From: Sapria himalayana
Lineage: Eukaryota; Streptophyta; Magnoliopsida; Malpighiales; Rafflesiaceae
Length of the DNA stretch: 64,000 bases
Reading direction: 5' to 3'
Assembly (NCBI GenBank): GCA_029783825.1
Contig: JAREIK010000379.1
Location: forward strand, 803,840-867,839
The notes under the pieces are model-generated. The model did not search any database, was not told where the DNA came from, and was given only the letters and a program-made list of their open reading frames with translations. The translations under genes and the position numbers were made by a program. How positions within the stretch are numbered: position 1 is the first letter of the stretch; each line of letters opens with the position of its first letter. This document shows, one piece after another, positions 12,848-23,497 of this stretch.

Positions 12848-13576
12848 TTAGATATAATGATGATATCTTTTTTGCCGACAACCCTTTACATATTTTCTAA
12901 AAACAAAGTCAATCATTATAATTTTTTTGTACTTATCACACATAAAACTAAAGGGAAACATAAAATTATTAGCTTCATATGAGATTCTAGATAAAATGGT
13001 CTCACCATAAAAGTCAATCATATGCAACATTTTGATAGTTATATTAGGCCAACAACCCTTAGATAGATATAGAATATACAACAAAAAGTTCCTCGAAATG
13101 ACCAGTAAATGAATGGGGCAACTCAACACTAGTTGTTGTGTTTGTTTTAACAACTCAACCAGAAGTAATTTATAATAATTGCATTGAAGTTCAAATATAC
13201 ACTTCGTCAACTTCTCTTTAGCATGTCATAATTATTTATAGGATAAGCATAAGTATAAGCAGAACGCATACTATCTGACAAAATCTTTACCTATTAGTTC
13301 AGGTTGATAGTCAAGAATTGTTCTGATGAAATTATTAAAGTGAACGGATGCCCTATTAGGTTAGACACTAGACTCAGATGAAGCTAGATTCACAAAAAAC
13401 TAATTATCAAATTTTGAAAGGGAATTTTTAACAACTTAAGAGATTCTTATTATGGCGCCAGTAATTTTTCAAGGATACTCATAAGCATTGCATAATACAC
13501 TCATGTGCTTCTAATCACATCTATTAAATTTCTGGAGGAACCTCCCAACTAAGGACATTGGGTATTCAATATTATG
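12848..13576 (-). pseudogene. Unrecognised decayed reading frame inside the CACTA element
   Basis: One minus-strand frame can be followed from about 13576 to 13245 through scattered stops. It reads, for example, YPMSLVGRFLQKFNRCD, NRASVHFNNFIRTILDYQ and ELIGKDFVR. It then appears to continue, possibly after a frame change, in an open stretch of 120 codons at 13210-12848 (LLVELLKQTQQLVLSCPIHL, later FVFRKYVKGCRQKRYHHY). The stops in the first part are tag, tga, taa, tag, taa and tag, each one C-to-T change away from cag, cga or caa. That is what methylated coding DNA looks like after decay. A ct-rich leader and a possible gt splice site lie upstream at about 13660-13790. I do not recognise the protein. 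It could be a captured host gene fragment or part of another transposon; composition by chance is also possible. Confidence 0.35.
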
Positions 13577-13799
13577 AAAAAAAATAGTATAAAAATGATT
13601 ACTATTCGATTAAACAATCCAAGATAATCGATGAAGAATAAATGTATAAACATACCTCAAATCAATAACAAATTAAAACTTAAACTGGGAATTAATTTTA
13701 GTTGAATCGGCATCGAGAGATAGATAGCAGAATGTGGAGGAATTCAGTTCCTATTAGAGATGCATCAAGTCGAGAGAGAGAATGTATATTTTTGGAAAA

Positions 13800-15009
13800 T
13801 ATTTATATTTTTAATTATTAAAACATTAAATAAACAATATATATATATATATATAATACAAAAATACTCATTAATTTTATTTACTATCAAAATTTTTTCA
13901 ACAAAATTAATGTGCGTGTAGCAAGGTACAAATAAAAAACAAATACCTTACAATTTTTTATTATAATATTAATTAAACAATAAATATATAAACAATAAAA
14001 AAAATATGATTTGCCTTAAAAAAATATCAAATAGGTACAAAATTAACAAACTTCATATAATATGACATAAATGAAAAGATAATTTGTCTTCTAACCACTC
14101 GCCTAAAAGTTATAAAATACTCTTAATGTTAAAAATTATATAAAAATTTATATTTTAAGGATATAAATTTTTAAGAATTCATATTAATTTTAAAGAAGAT
14201 AATATGAAATAATTTTAAACACATAAATTTTCATATTATTTGATATTATTAATAAATTTTAAAATTCAAAAAATTACTTAAAGTGAGAAGATAATTAAAA
14301 AAGCAATATTTATTATTTTAATAAAAACTTAATGTTAAAAGCTAATTATAAAAATATTACTCAATTATTTAATTTTTATAAAATTTAGTAGGATTATCCA
14401 TCTGTGTATTTATTTATAATTATTATTTTATTTTCTTTTAACTTTATTGAAAAAAAATATTTTTATTATATTTCAAGATTTTCAAAATTTGTATTATTTA
14501 TTTTTTTAAAAATTTCTATAATCATAAAACTTTTTTAATACTTAGAATAATATAAATATTTACTAATTTATTCGTCAATTAAGATATTTTTGAAAATATT
14601 TTTTATTTTATCATACAATAAATTAATTTACATTTAAATTAGTAGAAATTTTAATGTATGTTAATTTAATTTTTAAAATATCGAAAAAATTATTATACTT
14701 ATTGAATTAATTATTTAATGTTACTATAATTTAAATTATTTAGTTCTTAATTAAAAATTTTAAAAAAATTTTTTATATAATTTTTTAAAAAATTAATACA
14801 TCATAAAAATAGTTATTTTAGTCATTATTAATAATATAATTTTTTTTATATTTTTATATATTTTAAATTAATTATTTATAATATCATTTTTTTATGATTT
14901 TATGAGGAGAATGTGTGTTTCAAGGATTGCTCATCTATAGACTAATAACATACATTTAATAAATAAAATATTAAAGCAAATAATAAATAAAAAAATTATA
15001 TAATTAAAT
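13800..15009. other. Extremely AT-rich stretch without a gene
   Basis: Runs of a and t dominate with almost no g or c between 13800 and 15000. No open frame with protein character. It precedes the right subterminal array of the CACTA element. Confidence 0.6.
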
Positions 15010-15848
15010 ATTGACTTGGAAAATACCATCGCTAAATCCGTAGCTAAATTATAAATTTTATAAGCTAGGGAAAATTCATCGCTATATTACGGATTTTATT
15101 ATTTGAGAAAATCCGTTGCTAAATCCGTCATTGCTAAGAAAATTACGTCGCTAAATACGTCGCAAAATTAAAAATTTTATTTTCTATGGAAATTCCGTCG
15201 CTAAATTCGTCACTAATTTGTGGATTTTATTAGCTAAGGATATTCACTCGCTAAATCCATAGATAAATACGGTTTTTATTAGCTAGGAAAAATATGTCGC
15301 TAGATCCGTAGCTAAATCAAGGATTTTATTAGCAAGAGAAAATTCGTCACTAAATCTGTCGTTAAATCTATCTCTAAATCAAGGATTTTATTAGCAAGGG
15401 ATATTCCGTCGCTAAATCAAGGATTTTATTAGCAAGGAAAATTTTGTCGCTAAATCCGTCGCTAAATCAAAGATTTTATTAACAAGGGATATTCCGTCAC
15501 AAAATTTATCGCTAAATTAAGGATTTTATTTGCAAAAAAAATATGTCGTTAAAATCCTCGCTTTTCTTTTAGCAGAAGTTACGAAAATTTTCTGTCGCTA
15601 ATCCGTCGCTAAATCTGTCGCTAAAATCCCTACTTTTTTTGAGCAAAATTTACGAAAATTTTCTGTTGATATTCGGTCACTAAATCCCCAGCTTTTCTTT
15701 AGCGAACTTTTCGAATAATTTTCCTTCGCTAATCCGTTGCTATTTTCTTTTCATAACAAAAATCATCAATACATTACTATTCCCTAGCTAATCCCTTGAA
15801 ATTTAGCTAGGGATTGATTCCTAGCTAAATCGATATTTTCTAGTAGTG
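15010..15848. repeat. CACTA right subterminal repeat array and terminus
   Basis: About a dozen imperfect tandem units of roughly 50-60 bases, built from gtcgctaaatc, aaggattttattagcaaggg and ttccgtcgctaaa, run from 15010 to about 15770. The last 50 bases carry aatttagctaggg and ctagctaaat and end in attttctagtagtg. The array is far more ordered than the left end and is followed directly by the ata target duplication. Confidence 0.8.
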
Positions 15849-15956
15849 ATATGTAAATAATTTTGATGATATATTATTTATGTATACATTAAATTATGTG
15901 TATGTATATGTATATGTATATATTATTTAACATATATTATTTACACAAACATATAT

Positions 15957-16480
15957 CACTACTAAAAAGAAACCAATTAAAAATGGAAAATAGAGATTCC
16001 CAAATCCATCTTTAAAATTAGGAATGAAATTAAAATTGATTAGAAATGGAAAAAACATTTTTTTTTTACAAAAATTAGAAACAGAAAAATAATCCATCAT
16101 TATTAAAAGCAAAGATTATTTCAAATTATATGGAAATATAATTAGAAACAAAAATTAATATGATTTAGCATTCCATCGCTATTATGATTCATGGTCATGG
16201 GCAAATTACCTTACTTGGCATTTAGTGATGGAAATTCCATTTCTACATATATTTTTTTATTAAAAATGATAAGTTATCTAAAAATTATGATAGAAATAAA
16301 TTTTATTTCAATTAGTTTAGAAACTGATTGCTGATCCACTTCTAAATTTAGCAACGGAAATGAATTTCATCACTAAATTTGAAATATCATGAGAATCTAT
16401 CATTATTAGACTTTAAAAATTTTGGCAACTGAATTTAATTCCGTCACTTCTATTGAAATTGAAACTCATTTCGTTGTTAT
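15957..16480 (+). repeat. Probable left terminus of the second CACTA element
   Basis: cactactaaaaaga is followed by repeated ttagaaacgg/aaatgga-type words and by pairs such as tagcaacggaaatgaatttc near 16355. This resembles CACTA subterminal structure but shares no clear words with the first element other than the cacta core. Only one end is visible. Confidence 0.4.
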
Positions 16481-17870
16481 TTTATGTTTAATTATATTTT
16501 TGAAGAACACTTCATTCATTTGAAAAAATCTTAGGATTTAGGCTACATTTTCACTAATCTATCATCGCTCATCCATGAAATCAAGCTTGTTTTCCTCCAT
16601 TTTGTGTTCATCACCCTACTTATCTATCATTGATGTATGCAATTTGTTTTTTTTATTTTCCTCATATATATTATCATTGATGAATGAAAGTTTTGTGTCT
16701 ATTGTTGTTACTTATAATTTTTGTTCCTTTTTAACTTCTTCGCAGATTCTTGCTTTTTGTTTTCTTGAAATTTTATCATCCTAATTAATAAAATTTAGCT
16801 TTTAAATTTTTTAACAAACTTACCAATAAGGTTGAAGTATGTCTTATCTGATTCGTTAACTATTTAGGTGACCTATTTAGCTATTTAATTTAATTTATAT
16901 AAATTAAAATTTTGAAGGTTCAAACGTAATGATAATAAACAACAACAAAATTAAGAATCTTAATTCAAGACTGAGAGATTTGCTTGATCTCCACTTCACT
17001 AAAAGTGAAATCGAATTAAAAACACCTCCCATCACTTGATATTTAAAAAATGCATATTACATCTCATAGCTAGGAGATGACTATATATACTACATGCTTT
17101 ATATAGAATATTTAAGTTCCCTATTAATTTTTTAATTTGCTCCAAGGCTATTTGTTGTTTGTTGTTGTATTTTCTTTGGTATATTGATATTCATTGTGAT
17201 TGTGAATTTTTTGATGATTTCTATTAGATAAAATGCTTTTGTCAATATAGAAACTATAAATTTTTAATTTTAAATGTATCAATTATTATGGACCTTAATT
17301 CATTGAGATCAAAGAAACACAAGAACACTTAACCTCATTGGAATATCAGATATAGTGATTCATGTTATCATTTTTTAATGGTTTTATTAACTCCAAATAT
17401 AATAGAACCTCAAAATGTTCATTTTATTAACCCCAAATGAATAAATAATCAATTTTATAAAAGATCACTATTTTCACACATCTAAAGTGTGAATCTCTGG
17501 CCCTCAACATATTTTTATATTATGATCTTTCATATATAAACTAAATTGAAAAAAAAACATACTAGCACATATATAATTCTTTGATTTTTGCTTAATTTTT
17601 AAGGATTCATCATTTATAGATAAATATAAAATATTTAGTTTGGTGTATATGAGAAAAATACAACAGAAGAATATTCATAAATATCTAAAAGGTTAATGCA
17701 ACCCCCTTATCTCATTTTAATGCAAACTCACTAATTTTTTTTTATTTTTTTTATTCTTTTTATTTTTTTTAATGCTTACTAATTAATGATATGAATATAA
17801 TATGTTCATGATATTTATGTAATATCATAAAAATATTACTACACCTTTTTTACAACTAAGTCACTATATA
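16481..17870. other. No recognisable gene; probable CACTA 5' interior
   Basis: Between the putative terminus and the gypsy insertion. A 69-codon frame at 16575-16784 is Ser/Phe/Leu-rich and lacks family signal, so it is not called. The rest is AT-rich. Confidence 0.4.
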
Positions 17871-18233
17871 TGTGAAATTCTAAAAAAAATGAATAAATAA
17901 ATAATATGATTTTTATCTGGAAAAAAAATAGGCAAAATGGTAATTTTGTAATAAAAAAAATATGCTGAAATTTTAGAACCCTAATGATAAAATGGATTTC
18001 ATTATCCTTATTAAATTCATCTTGGAAAATATAGATATGGTGACAAATTTTGTCAATTCTGAGAAAGTCAGAATTTAATTTTTTTTATTTAAATAATTAT
18101 TAGAATAATTTTAAAAAAATGAAAAATGAAAAGGTCACACCACGACATCAAAACGTGGTTGCACATGCGTGGTCCAAGCATCAAACATACAAACAAAAAT
18201 AATAATAAGATTTTTTAATATATTATTTTAATA

Positions 18234-18234
18234 A

Positions 18235-18284
<50 letters not shown>
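18234..18284. repeat. (AAT)n microsatellite in the LTR
   Basis: Uninterrupted aat triplets. The same LTR position carries short tta/ttat arrays in sibling copies (20964-20986, 22616-22640), so this is a family feature that expands and contracts. Confidence 0.9.
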
Positions 18285-18285
<1 letters not shown>

Positions 18286-18788
18286 CTAAAGTTGCTCTAC
18301 GCAATGATATTTTCAGTTTGATATCAAATTTATAAAGTTTTTGTGAAATATTTCGAGAGGTAATGTTTTTCTCTTATTGAAATTTCTTTTCTGATTTAAA
18401 GGTCATAAATGATCATATTTTATATTTCAATTCGAATTGTTTAGAAATTTCAGAGAGAGTGATTAATTGGTGAAATTTTTTTATGTTTCGTTTAGTAAAA
18501 TATATTGAAATGTGAGTTGTGCGGTATTTTTTTCAAAAGTATGCCTAATATAAATATGTGAACTCGAATTAGAAAAATGTCCAAGCTAAGTTACGTGGTG
18601 ATTTTTGGAAAATATCCAAGCAAAAAAATATTTTATCAAAAAGTCTCCAATATGATTTTTCAGAGGATGTCCATATTTCTCAGAGTATGTCCAAGTAAAG
18701 CATATTTTGTTCGGAGAATATCCAATATTATTTTACGGAGGTCCATATTTTTTAGAATAATTCCAAAAAAAATAAATATTTCTATAGA

Positions 18789-18789
18789 T

Positions 18790-18816
<27 letters not shown>
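18789..18816. repeat. (CA)n microsatellite in the LTR
   Basis: About thirteen ca units. Sibling LTRs have ta-rich repeats at the corresponding place (21720-21760, 53205-53260). Confidence 0.9.
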
Positions 18817-18820
<4 letters not shown>

Positions 18821-19271
18821 TACAATCTATATATAATATATCACACTTGGCTTCGACATGTGTGAGGGAATTAATAGGACTCAAAAATATGGGCATATAA
18901 ATATTTCAACAATAATTGCATTCATATAAATATTGTACTTGAGTAGGTATTGATATATATGCATGATGTTTTATGTGTACTTAGGTATGGAGTACCCCTA
19001 TAAAAGTTTACCTCTACTGAGCTTTACTTACTATGTTGCGGGACCCCTTTTAGGCACAAGTCCAGGATATATGACAAACCCACATGCGGGATCGTACGTG
19101 TGAAGGGAAGTTGGTTGTGGCTTTAATAAAAGATTATGTATTTTTATTATGTCGAGCATATAAAATAAGAAAAAAAAATGAATGTTACATTTGAGATACT
19201 TTTATTTTATTGCATATTTTTTTGTGTAATAGAATAGAATATGACCCCTTGGGGGATGAGCTATCATAGCT

Positions 19272-19284
19272 TGGTATCAGAGGT
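19272..19284 (+). other. Primer binding site, initiator-Met tRNA type
   Basis: tggtatcagaggt lies five bases after the LTR end. It matches the common plant LTR-retrotransposon PBS complementary to the 3' end of initiator methionine tRNA (tggtatcagagc). Confidence 0.85.
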
Positions 19285-19472
19285 TAGGTATACGATATAT
19301 AAAAATATAATACTCATAAAAAAGAAGAAGGAATACTAGGGTAAAAAAACATAACCTTAACAATTCAGAAAATGAAAAGATATTTTGAAAATGAAAAGTC
19401 TATAATTAGTTGGCATGTGCACTAATAATAGGAAATGAATGTGTTTCTTAAATTATTATTTGGCTTATGTAG

Positions 19473-20590
19473 ATGGAAAGTAGAGAACGAGGACACATGG
19501 GACATCCACGAGATGAGGATCAACCCCCAGCCATCTTTGATCAACAGGCTTTCATATAAGCTGTTGTATTAGTGATTATGGTCTAGCTTACAAAGTCCGC
19601 ACATTTTCTGGTAATACGGATAACCTTCACAAGTGAGGAATTGTGTAGGTTATACATACGAGAAATTGTCTGATTACATGGAATGCCAATATTTATTGTA
19701 TCGGATAGAGATCTCAGATTTATGGCTCATTTTTGGAAGAGTTTCCAAAAAGTAATTGGAACATAGTTGATATGAGCACTACTTTTCATCCACAAATAGA
19801 TGGTCAGTCGAAGAACCATATAAGTTTGGAAGATATGATGCAAGCATGTTGTCTAGATTTTAAGAGTAGTTGGGAAGAACATCTGTCTTTGGTCGAGTTT
19901 GCCTATAACAATAGTTATCAGGCAAGTATTCAAATGACACCATATGAAGCATTGTATGGAAGGCCATGTCGATTTCTAGTTTGTTGAGCTGAGGTGGGAG
20001 ACAGATCAATCACGCGTCCAAATGTGATTAGAGATACCTTAGAGAAAGTAAATTTGATATAACAACGTCTTCTTATAGTTCAAAGTCATTAGAAAATTTA
20101 TGTTGATAGATCATGGTGACCTCTAGAATTTGAGGTGGGAGATCATGTTTTCTTGAAAGTAATGCCAAAAAGATGAGTAATCAGATTTGACAAGCTTGGA
20201 AAGTTATCACCAATATATATTGGGCCTTTCGAAATACTTGAGAAGATGGATTTGGTTGCTTATCGATTAGCATTAGTGCCACATTTATCTAGTGGGCACA
20301 AGATATTCCACGTCTCTATGCTTAGAAAACATATTTTTGATCCAGCTCATATTACAGATTGGAGTGAACTCATTATTGATTCAGATGGAAAGTTTAAAGA
20401 AATGCCAGTATGTATCATTGATAGTCATGACCAAGTTTTGTGACGCAAGACTGTGAAACTAATAAAAGTGATATGACATCATCAAGGAATAAAAGAAGCA
20501 AATTGGGAACGTGAAGACACCATACTTGTTGCTTATCTTTTTTTATTTGAAAATGAAGATATATGTTTTAGTAATTTAATTATTATTTAA
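19473..20590 (+). pseudogene. Ty3-gypsy gag-pol, deleted from gag to integrase
   Basis: The frame opens with a gag head, MESRERGHMGHPRDEDQPPA, then stops. By about 19600 the sequence is already integrase: SDRDLRF near 19700, TTFHPQIDGQS near 19790 and EEHLSLVEFAYNNSYQASI at 19876-19932. A chromodomain-side C-terminal region follows (KLGKLSP, YRLALVPHLSSGHKIFHVSM at 20261-20320) and ends at the TAA at 20588-20590. Protease, reverse transcriptase, RNase H and the integrase N-terminus are missing. Known family role: integrase inserts retrotransposon cDNA. This copy could not encode a functional set. The sibling at 54478-56508 also lost the middle of pol, with different breakpoints. Confidence 0.82.
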
Positions 20591-20651
20591 CTTCACGATA
20601 TGTTTATAATTGTAAAGTTGTATCTGTAAGAATTTCAGAATGAAAATTTTT

Positions 20652-21239
20652 TCTAGAAAAAAATGGTCAAGATGGTAATTTTGCAATAAGAAAAATAAGC
20701 TAAAAATTCTATAACCCTGATGATAAAATGGATTTTATTATTGTGAAAAATATAGCTAAAGTAACAAATTTCATCAAATTTTGAGGGAGTCAGAATTTAG
20801 TTTTTTTTATTTAAATAATTATTAGAATAATTAAAAAAAATGAAAAATGAAATGACCACGCCACAACTTCAGCACGTGGCTGCGCATGCATAGTCCAAGT
20901 GTTAAACATGCCAAAAATAATAATAATTATAAGTTTTTTTTAATATATTATTTTAATAAAATAATATTATTATTATTATTATTAATAAACAACGGGATTC
21001 CATAAAATGGGATGACGGATAAAAAAATAAAAACATAACTTTGAGGGAGAGAGACAGTGTAAAAAAAATAAAAAAAATTAAAAGTTTCCTTAATTTTCTT
21101 TTGATCATAATGGATTATTCTGGAGTAAGAATATAATGGTTTAATAACTAAAGTTACTCTACATGATGAGATCTTCAGTTTGATATCAAATTTATAAAAT
21201 TTTCATAAAATATACTGAGATATAGTGGTTTTCTCCTTC
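20652..21239 (+). repeat. Ty3-gypsy 3' LTR, 5' part only
   Basis: Aligns to the start of the LTR at 17871 (gtaattttgcaataag near 20670, cacgtggctgcgcatgcat near 20873, tgatatcaaatttataaa near 21181). The expected polypurine tract and about the first 50 LTR bases are missing: internal sequence (aatgaaaatttttt) runs straight into LTR sequence at about 20650. The LTR breaks off at 21239, where an inverted copy begins. Confidence 0.75.
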
Positions 21240-21267
21240 GGGACATCCTCTGTGTCCTCTATGTCCC
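21240..21267. repeat. Short hairpin at the junction of opposed LTRs
   Basis: gggacat ... atgtccc forms a 7-bp stem around a 14-base loop, exactly where plus-oriented LTR sequence gives way to the inverted copy. Confidence 0.6.
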
Positions 21268-21281
21268 CTGAAACCAAGCTA

Positions 21282-22085
21282 TGACACTCCATCTTTCAGG
21301 GGGTCTCATTCATTCCATCACATAACAAAATATGCAATAAAATAATTTTTTCTCAACTGGAACGTACATTTTTTTTTATTTTATTTACTCAGTGGAATAA
21401 AAACACATAATATATTATTCAAGCTACAACCTACTTCCATTCATACGTGTGATCCCGCATGTGGGTCTGTCATCTATCCTAGACCTGTACTTGAAAGGGA
21501 TCTCGTAATGGAGTGAGAAAAGCTTAATAGAGGTAAAATTTTACAGGGCTACTTTCTATCTAAGTGCACGTAAAACGTCATGCATATATATCAATACCCA
21601 CCCAAGCACAATGTTTATATGAATGCAATTATGCATAAAATATTTATATGCCCATATTCCTCAGTCCCATCGACTCACACACACATGCCGAAGCCAAATG
21701 TGATATATTAAATATTGATATATATATATATATATATATTTATTTATTTATTTATTTTTTTTTATTGGAATTATTCCAAAAAATAAGGACCTCCTCGGAA
21801 AATTAATTTTGGACATTCTTTGAACAAAATATGATTTTCTTGGACATACTCAAAGAAATATGGACCTCCTCTGAAAAACCATATTTGATATTTTCTGATA
21901 AAATATTTTTTCCTTTGACATTTTTCATAAATCATCGTGTAACTTAGCCTGGACATTGTCCCAATTCAAGTTCACATATTTATATTAGCCATGCTCCTGA
22001 AAAAAATACCACGCAACTTAGTCTAGATGTTATCCCAATTCGAGTTCACAATATACAATCCTTTATACCTTTTTATGTGTGTGTG

Positions 22086-22130
<45 letters not shown>

Positions 22131-22991
22131 CACCCATCCATTTATATGTAATGTTCCTATGCACATGAAATATAAATATGTCATTTATGATTAAATCATA
22201 TTCTAGACACAGTTATAAATATCCAAACCCAATTCATACTGAAATATATTTTATTAAATGAAACACAGAAAATTTTCACCAATTAACCATTCCTAATAAA
22301 ATTTCTAAGAAGTTCGAATTGAAATATAAATCATGATCATTTAGGGTCTTTAAATACTAATAAATTCAAATAGGAGAAAACCAATACTTCTTAGAATATT
22401 TCACACAAATTTTATAAATTTGATATCAAACTGAATATCTCGTCGCATAGAGCAACTTTAATTTTTGGACTATTCTATTCTGACACCAGAATAATCTGTT
22501 ATGATCAAAAGAAAACCAACATAACTTTTTTTTTCCTCAGCACTATGTCTCTCTCACCCCAAAGTATATTTTTATTTGTTTCCATTCATCCTGTTTTCCG
22601 GATTCCCATCATTTTATTATTATTATTATTATTATTTTATTAAAATAATATATTAAAAAAACTTATTATTATTATTATTATTTTTCTGTATGTTTGACAC
22701 TTGGATCGTGCATGCACAGCCACATACTGACGTCATGGAGTGTTCTTTTTGTTTTTTTTTGTTAATTATTCTTATAATTATTTAAATAAATTTAAAAAAA
22801 TAACTAAATTCTAACTTCCTTAGAATTTGATGAAATTTGTCACCGTAGCTATATTTTTCAAGATGAATTTAATAATGAAATCTATTTTATCATCAGATTC
22901 TATAAATTTTTAGCTTATTTTTCTTATTGTAAAATTACCATTTACCCATTTTTTTATAAAAAAAATAATATTATCTATTTTAGAGATTACT
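21282..22991 (-). repeat. Ty3-gypsy LTR, inverted copy
   Basis: On the plus strand it starts tgacactcc and shares blocks with the other inverted LTRs, such as gtctcattcattccatcaca near 21301 and cgcatgtgggtctgtcat near 21455. The far end is decayed: the expected gatttcaca reads gattact near 22985. It is about 1.7 kb and includes an (AT)n array at 22089-22129. Confidence 0.72.
22089..22129. repeat. (AT)n microsatellite in the inverted LTR
   Basis: About twenty uninterrupted at units. Confidence 0.9.
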
Positions 22992-22999
22992 TAGCCTTT

Positions 23000-23138
23000 T
23001 TTTCCTCTAGCTATACTAGTTTGTGCAAACCTAGCACAGCAACACACACAGCCTCTATGAAAGCATGTGATCAAAAATTGTTGGGGGTTGATTCTCATTT
23101 CATGAATTTCCCATGTGTCCTTTTTATCTAATTTTCAT
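23000..23138 (-). pseudogene. Ty3-gypsy gag head fragment
   Basis: From ATG 23138 the minus strand encodes a broken version of the gag start seen in the siblings: KGHMGNS, NENQPPTIFD. The order and spacing agree with the copies at 19473 and 56508, and the segment joins directly to LTR sequence. It has several stops and no continuation into pol. Confidence 0.6.
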
Positions 23139-23405
23139 CTACATAAGTCAAATAATAATTTAAGAATCACATTCATTTTATATTATTAGTGCACATGAGT
23201 GCACATGCCAACTAATAAAAGACTTTTCATTTTGAAAATATTTTTTTATTTTCTGAACTGCAAAGGTTATGTTTCTTTACCCTAGTGTTCCATTTTTTTC
23301 CCGAGTATTAGATATTTATATTTCTAAACTTTCCTACCATATTATGCAACTTGTACTAATTTCTAAGTTATAAGTAATTGTATACCTAACCTTGATACCA
23401 AGCTG

Positions 23406-23497
23406 TAACAGCTCATCTGCCATGTGGTCCTATTTCATTCCATCACACAACAAAATGTGATGAAATGGATTGGGACTCTCTGGGGGATGGAGTGTCA
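23406..23497. repeat. Palindrome formed by two opposed LTR ends
   Basis: A minus-oriented LTR end (taacagctcatctgcc..., 23406-23459) runs directly into a plus-oriented LTR end (gatgaaatgg...gatggagtgtca, 23461-23497). They overlap in cacaacaaaatgtg, giving an imperfect inverted repeat of about 45 bases per arm. Confidence 0.65.

Larger units (their letters stand above)
1871..15848 (-). mobile_element. CACTA (En/Spm) transposon, complete ends, decayed genes
   Basis: The left end reads cactacaagaaaat and the reverse complement of the right end reads cactactagaaaat, a 14-bp terminal inverted repeat with one mismatch. Three bases, ata, flank both sides (1868-1870 and 15849-15851), the 3-bp target duplication expected of CACTA elements. 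Both ends carry the same subterminal words (tagctaggg, gcgacgg / gtcgctaaa). Two genes typical of autonomous CACTA elements lie on the minus strand in the usual order, TNP2 transposase (9414 to 5729) and an En/Spm accessory gene (5591 to 3792). Both contain stops, so the copy cannot supply its own proteins, although its ends might still be recognised by a related transposase. At about 14 kb it is long; 11.2-15.8 kb may contain additional inserted material. Confidence 0.88.
17871..19266 (+). repeat. Ty3-gypsy 5' LTR
   Basis: Starts tgtgaaattc and ends gatgagctatca, the tg...ca pattern of LTRs, followed at once by a PBS. It shares long blocks with the LTRs at 21282-22991, 52762-54371 and 56763-58366, for instance gtaattttgtaat near 17940, cgtggt/gcacatgcgtgg near 18155 and tgatatcaaatttataaag near 18320. 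It contains an (AAT)n array at 18234-18284 and a (CA)n array at 18789-18816. Confidence 0.82.
21273..23459 (-). mobile_element. Inverted Ty3-gypsy remnant: LTR, gag, LTR and a second PBS
   Basis: Read on the minus strand the order is: end of an LTR (23459-23406), PBS (gataccaag complement near 23395-23405), gag head (23138 to about 23000), a nearly full LTR (22991-21282) and then again a PBS-like aaccaagcta complement (21272-21281). A PBS after the second LTR means this is not a simple element but looks like an LTR-gag-LTR-PBS product of recombination or a tandem arrangement cut at both ends. All of pol is missing. Confidence 0.6.
17871..23497 (+). mobile_element. Ty3-gypsy element with a same-family copy nested in inverted orientation
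   Basis: A plus-strand element has a 5' LTR (17871-19266), PBS, a deleted gag-pol (19473-20590) and a 3' LTR whose first part is at 20652-21239. A minus-strand copy of the same family follows (21273-23459). At 23456-23497 there is a short plus-oriented LTR end (gatggagtgtca), which would be the tail of the interrupted 3' LTR. The flanks agree with this reading: atata precedes 17871 and aaata follows 23497, a 5-bp target duplication with one mismatch. About 0.75 kb of the 3' LTR is missing. LTRs of 1.4-1.7 kb and the initiator-Met PBS match the element at 52762-58366. Confidence 0.7.

Noticed and set aside
19272..19284. A tRNA gene suggested by tggtatcagagg motifs
   Set aside because: These are primer binding sites after LTRs; no cloverleaf surrounds them here or at 47640 and 56747.
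22990..23140. A complete third gypsy gag-pol gene
   Set aside because: Only the gag head is present, joined directly to LTR sequence.
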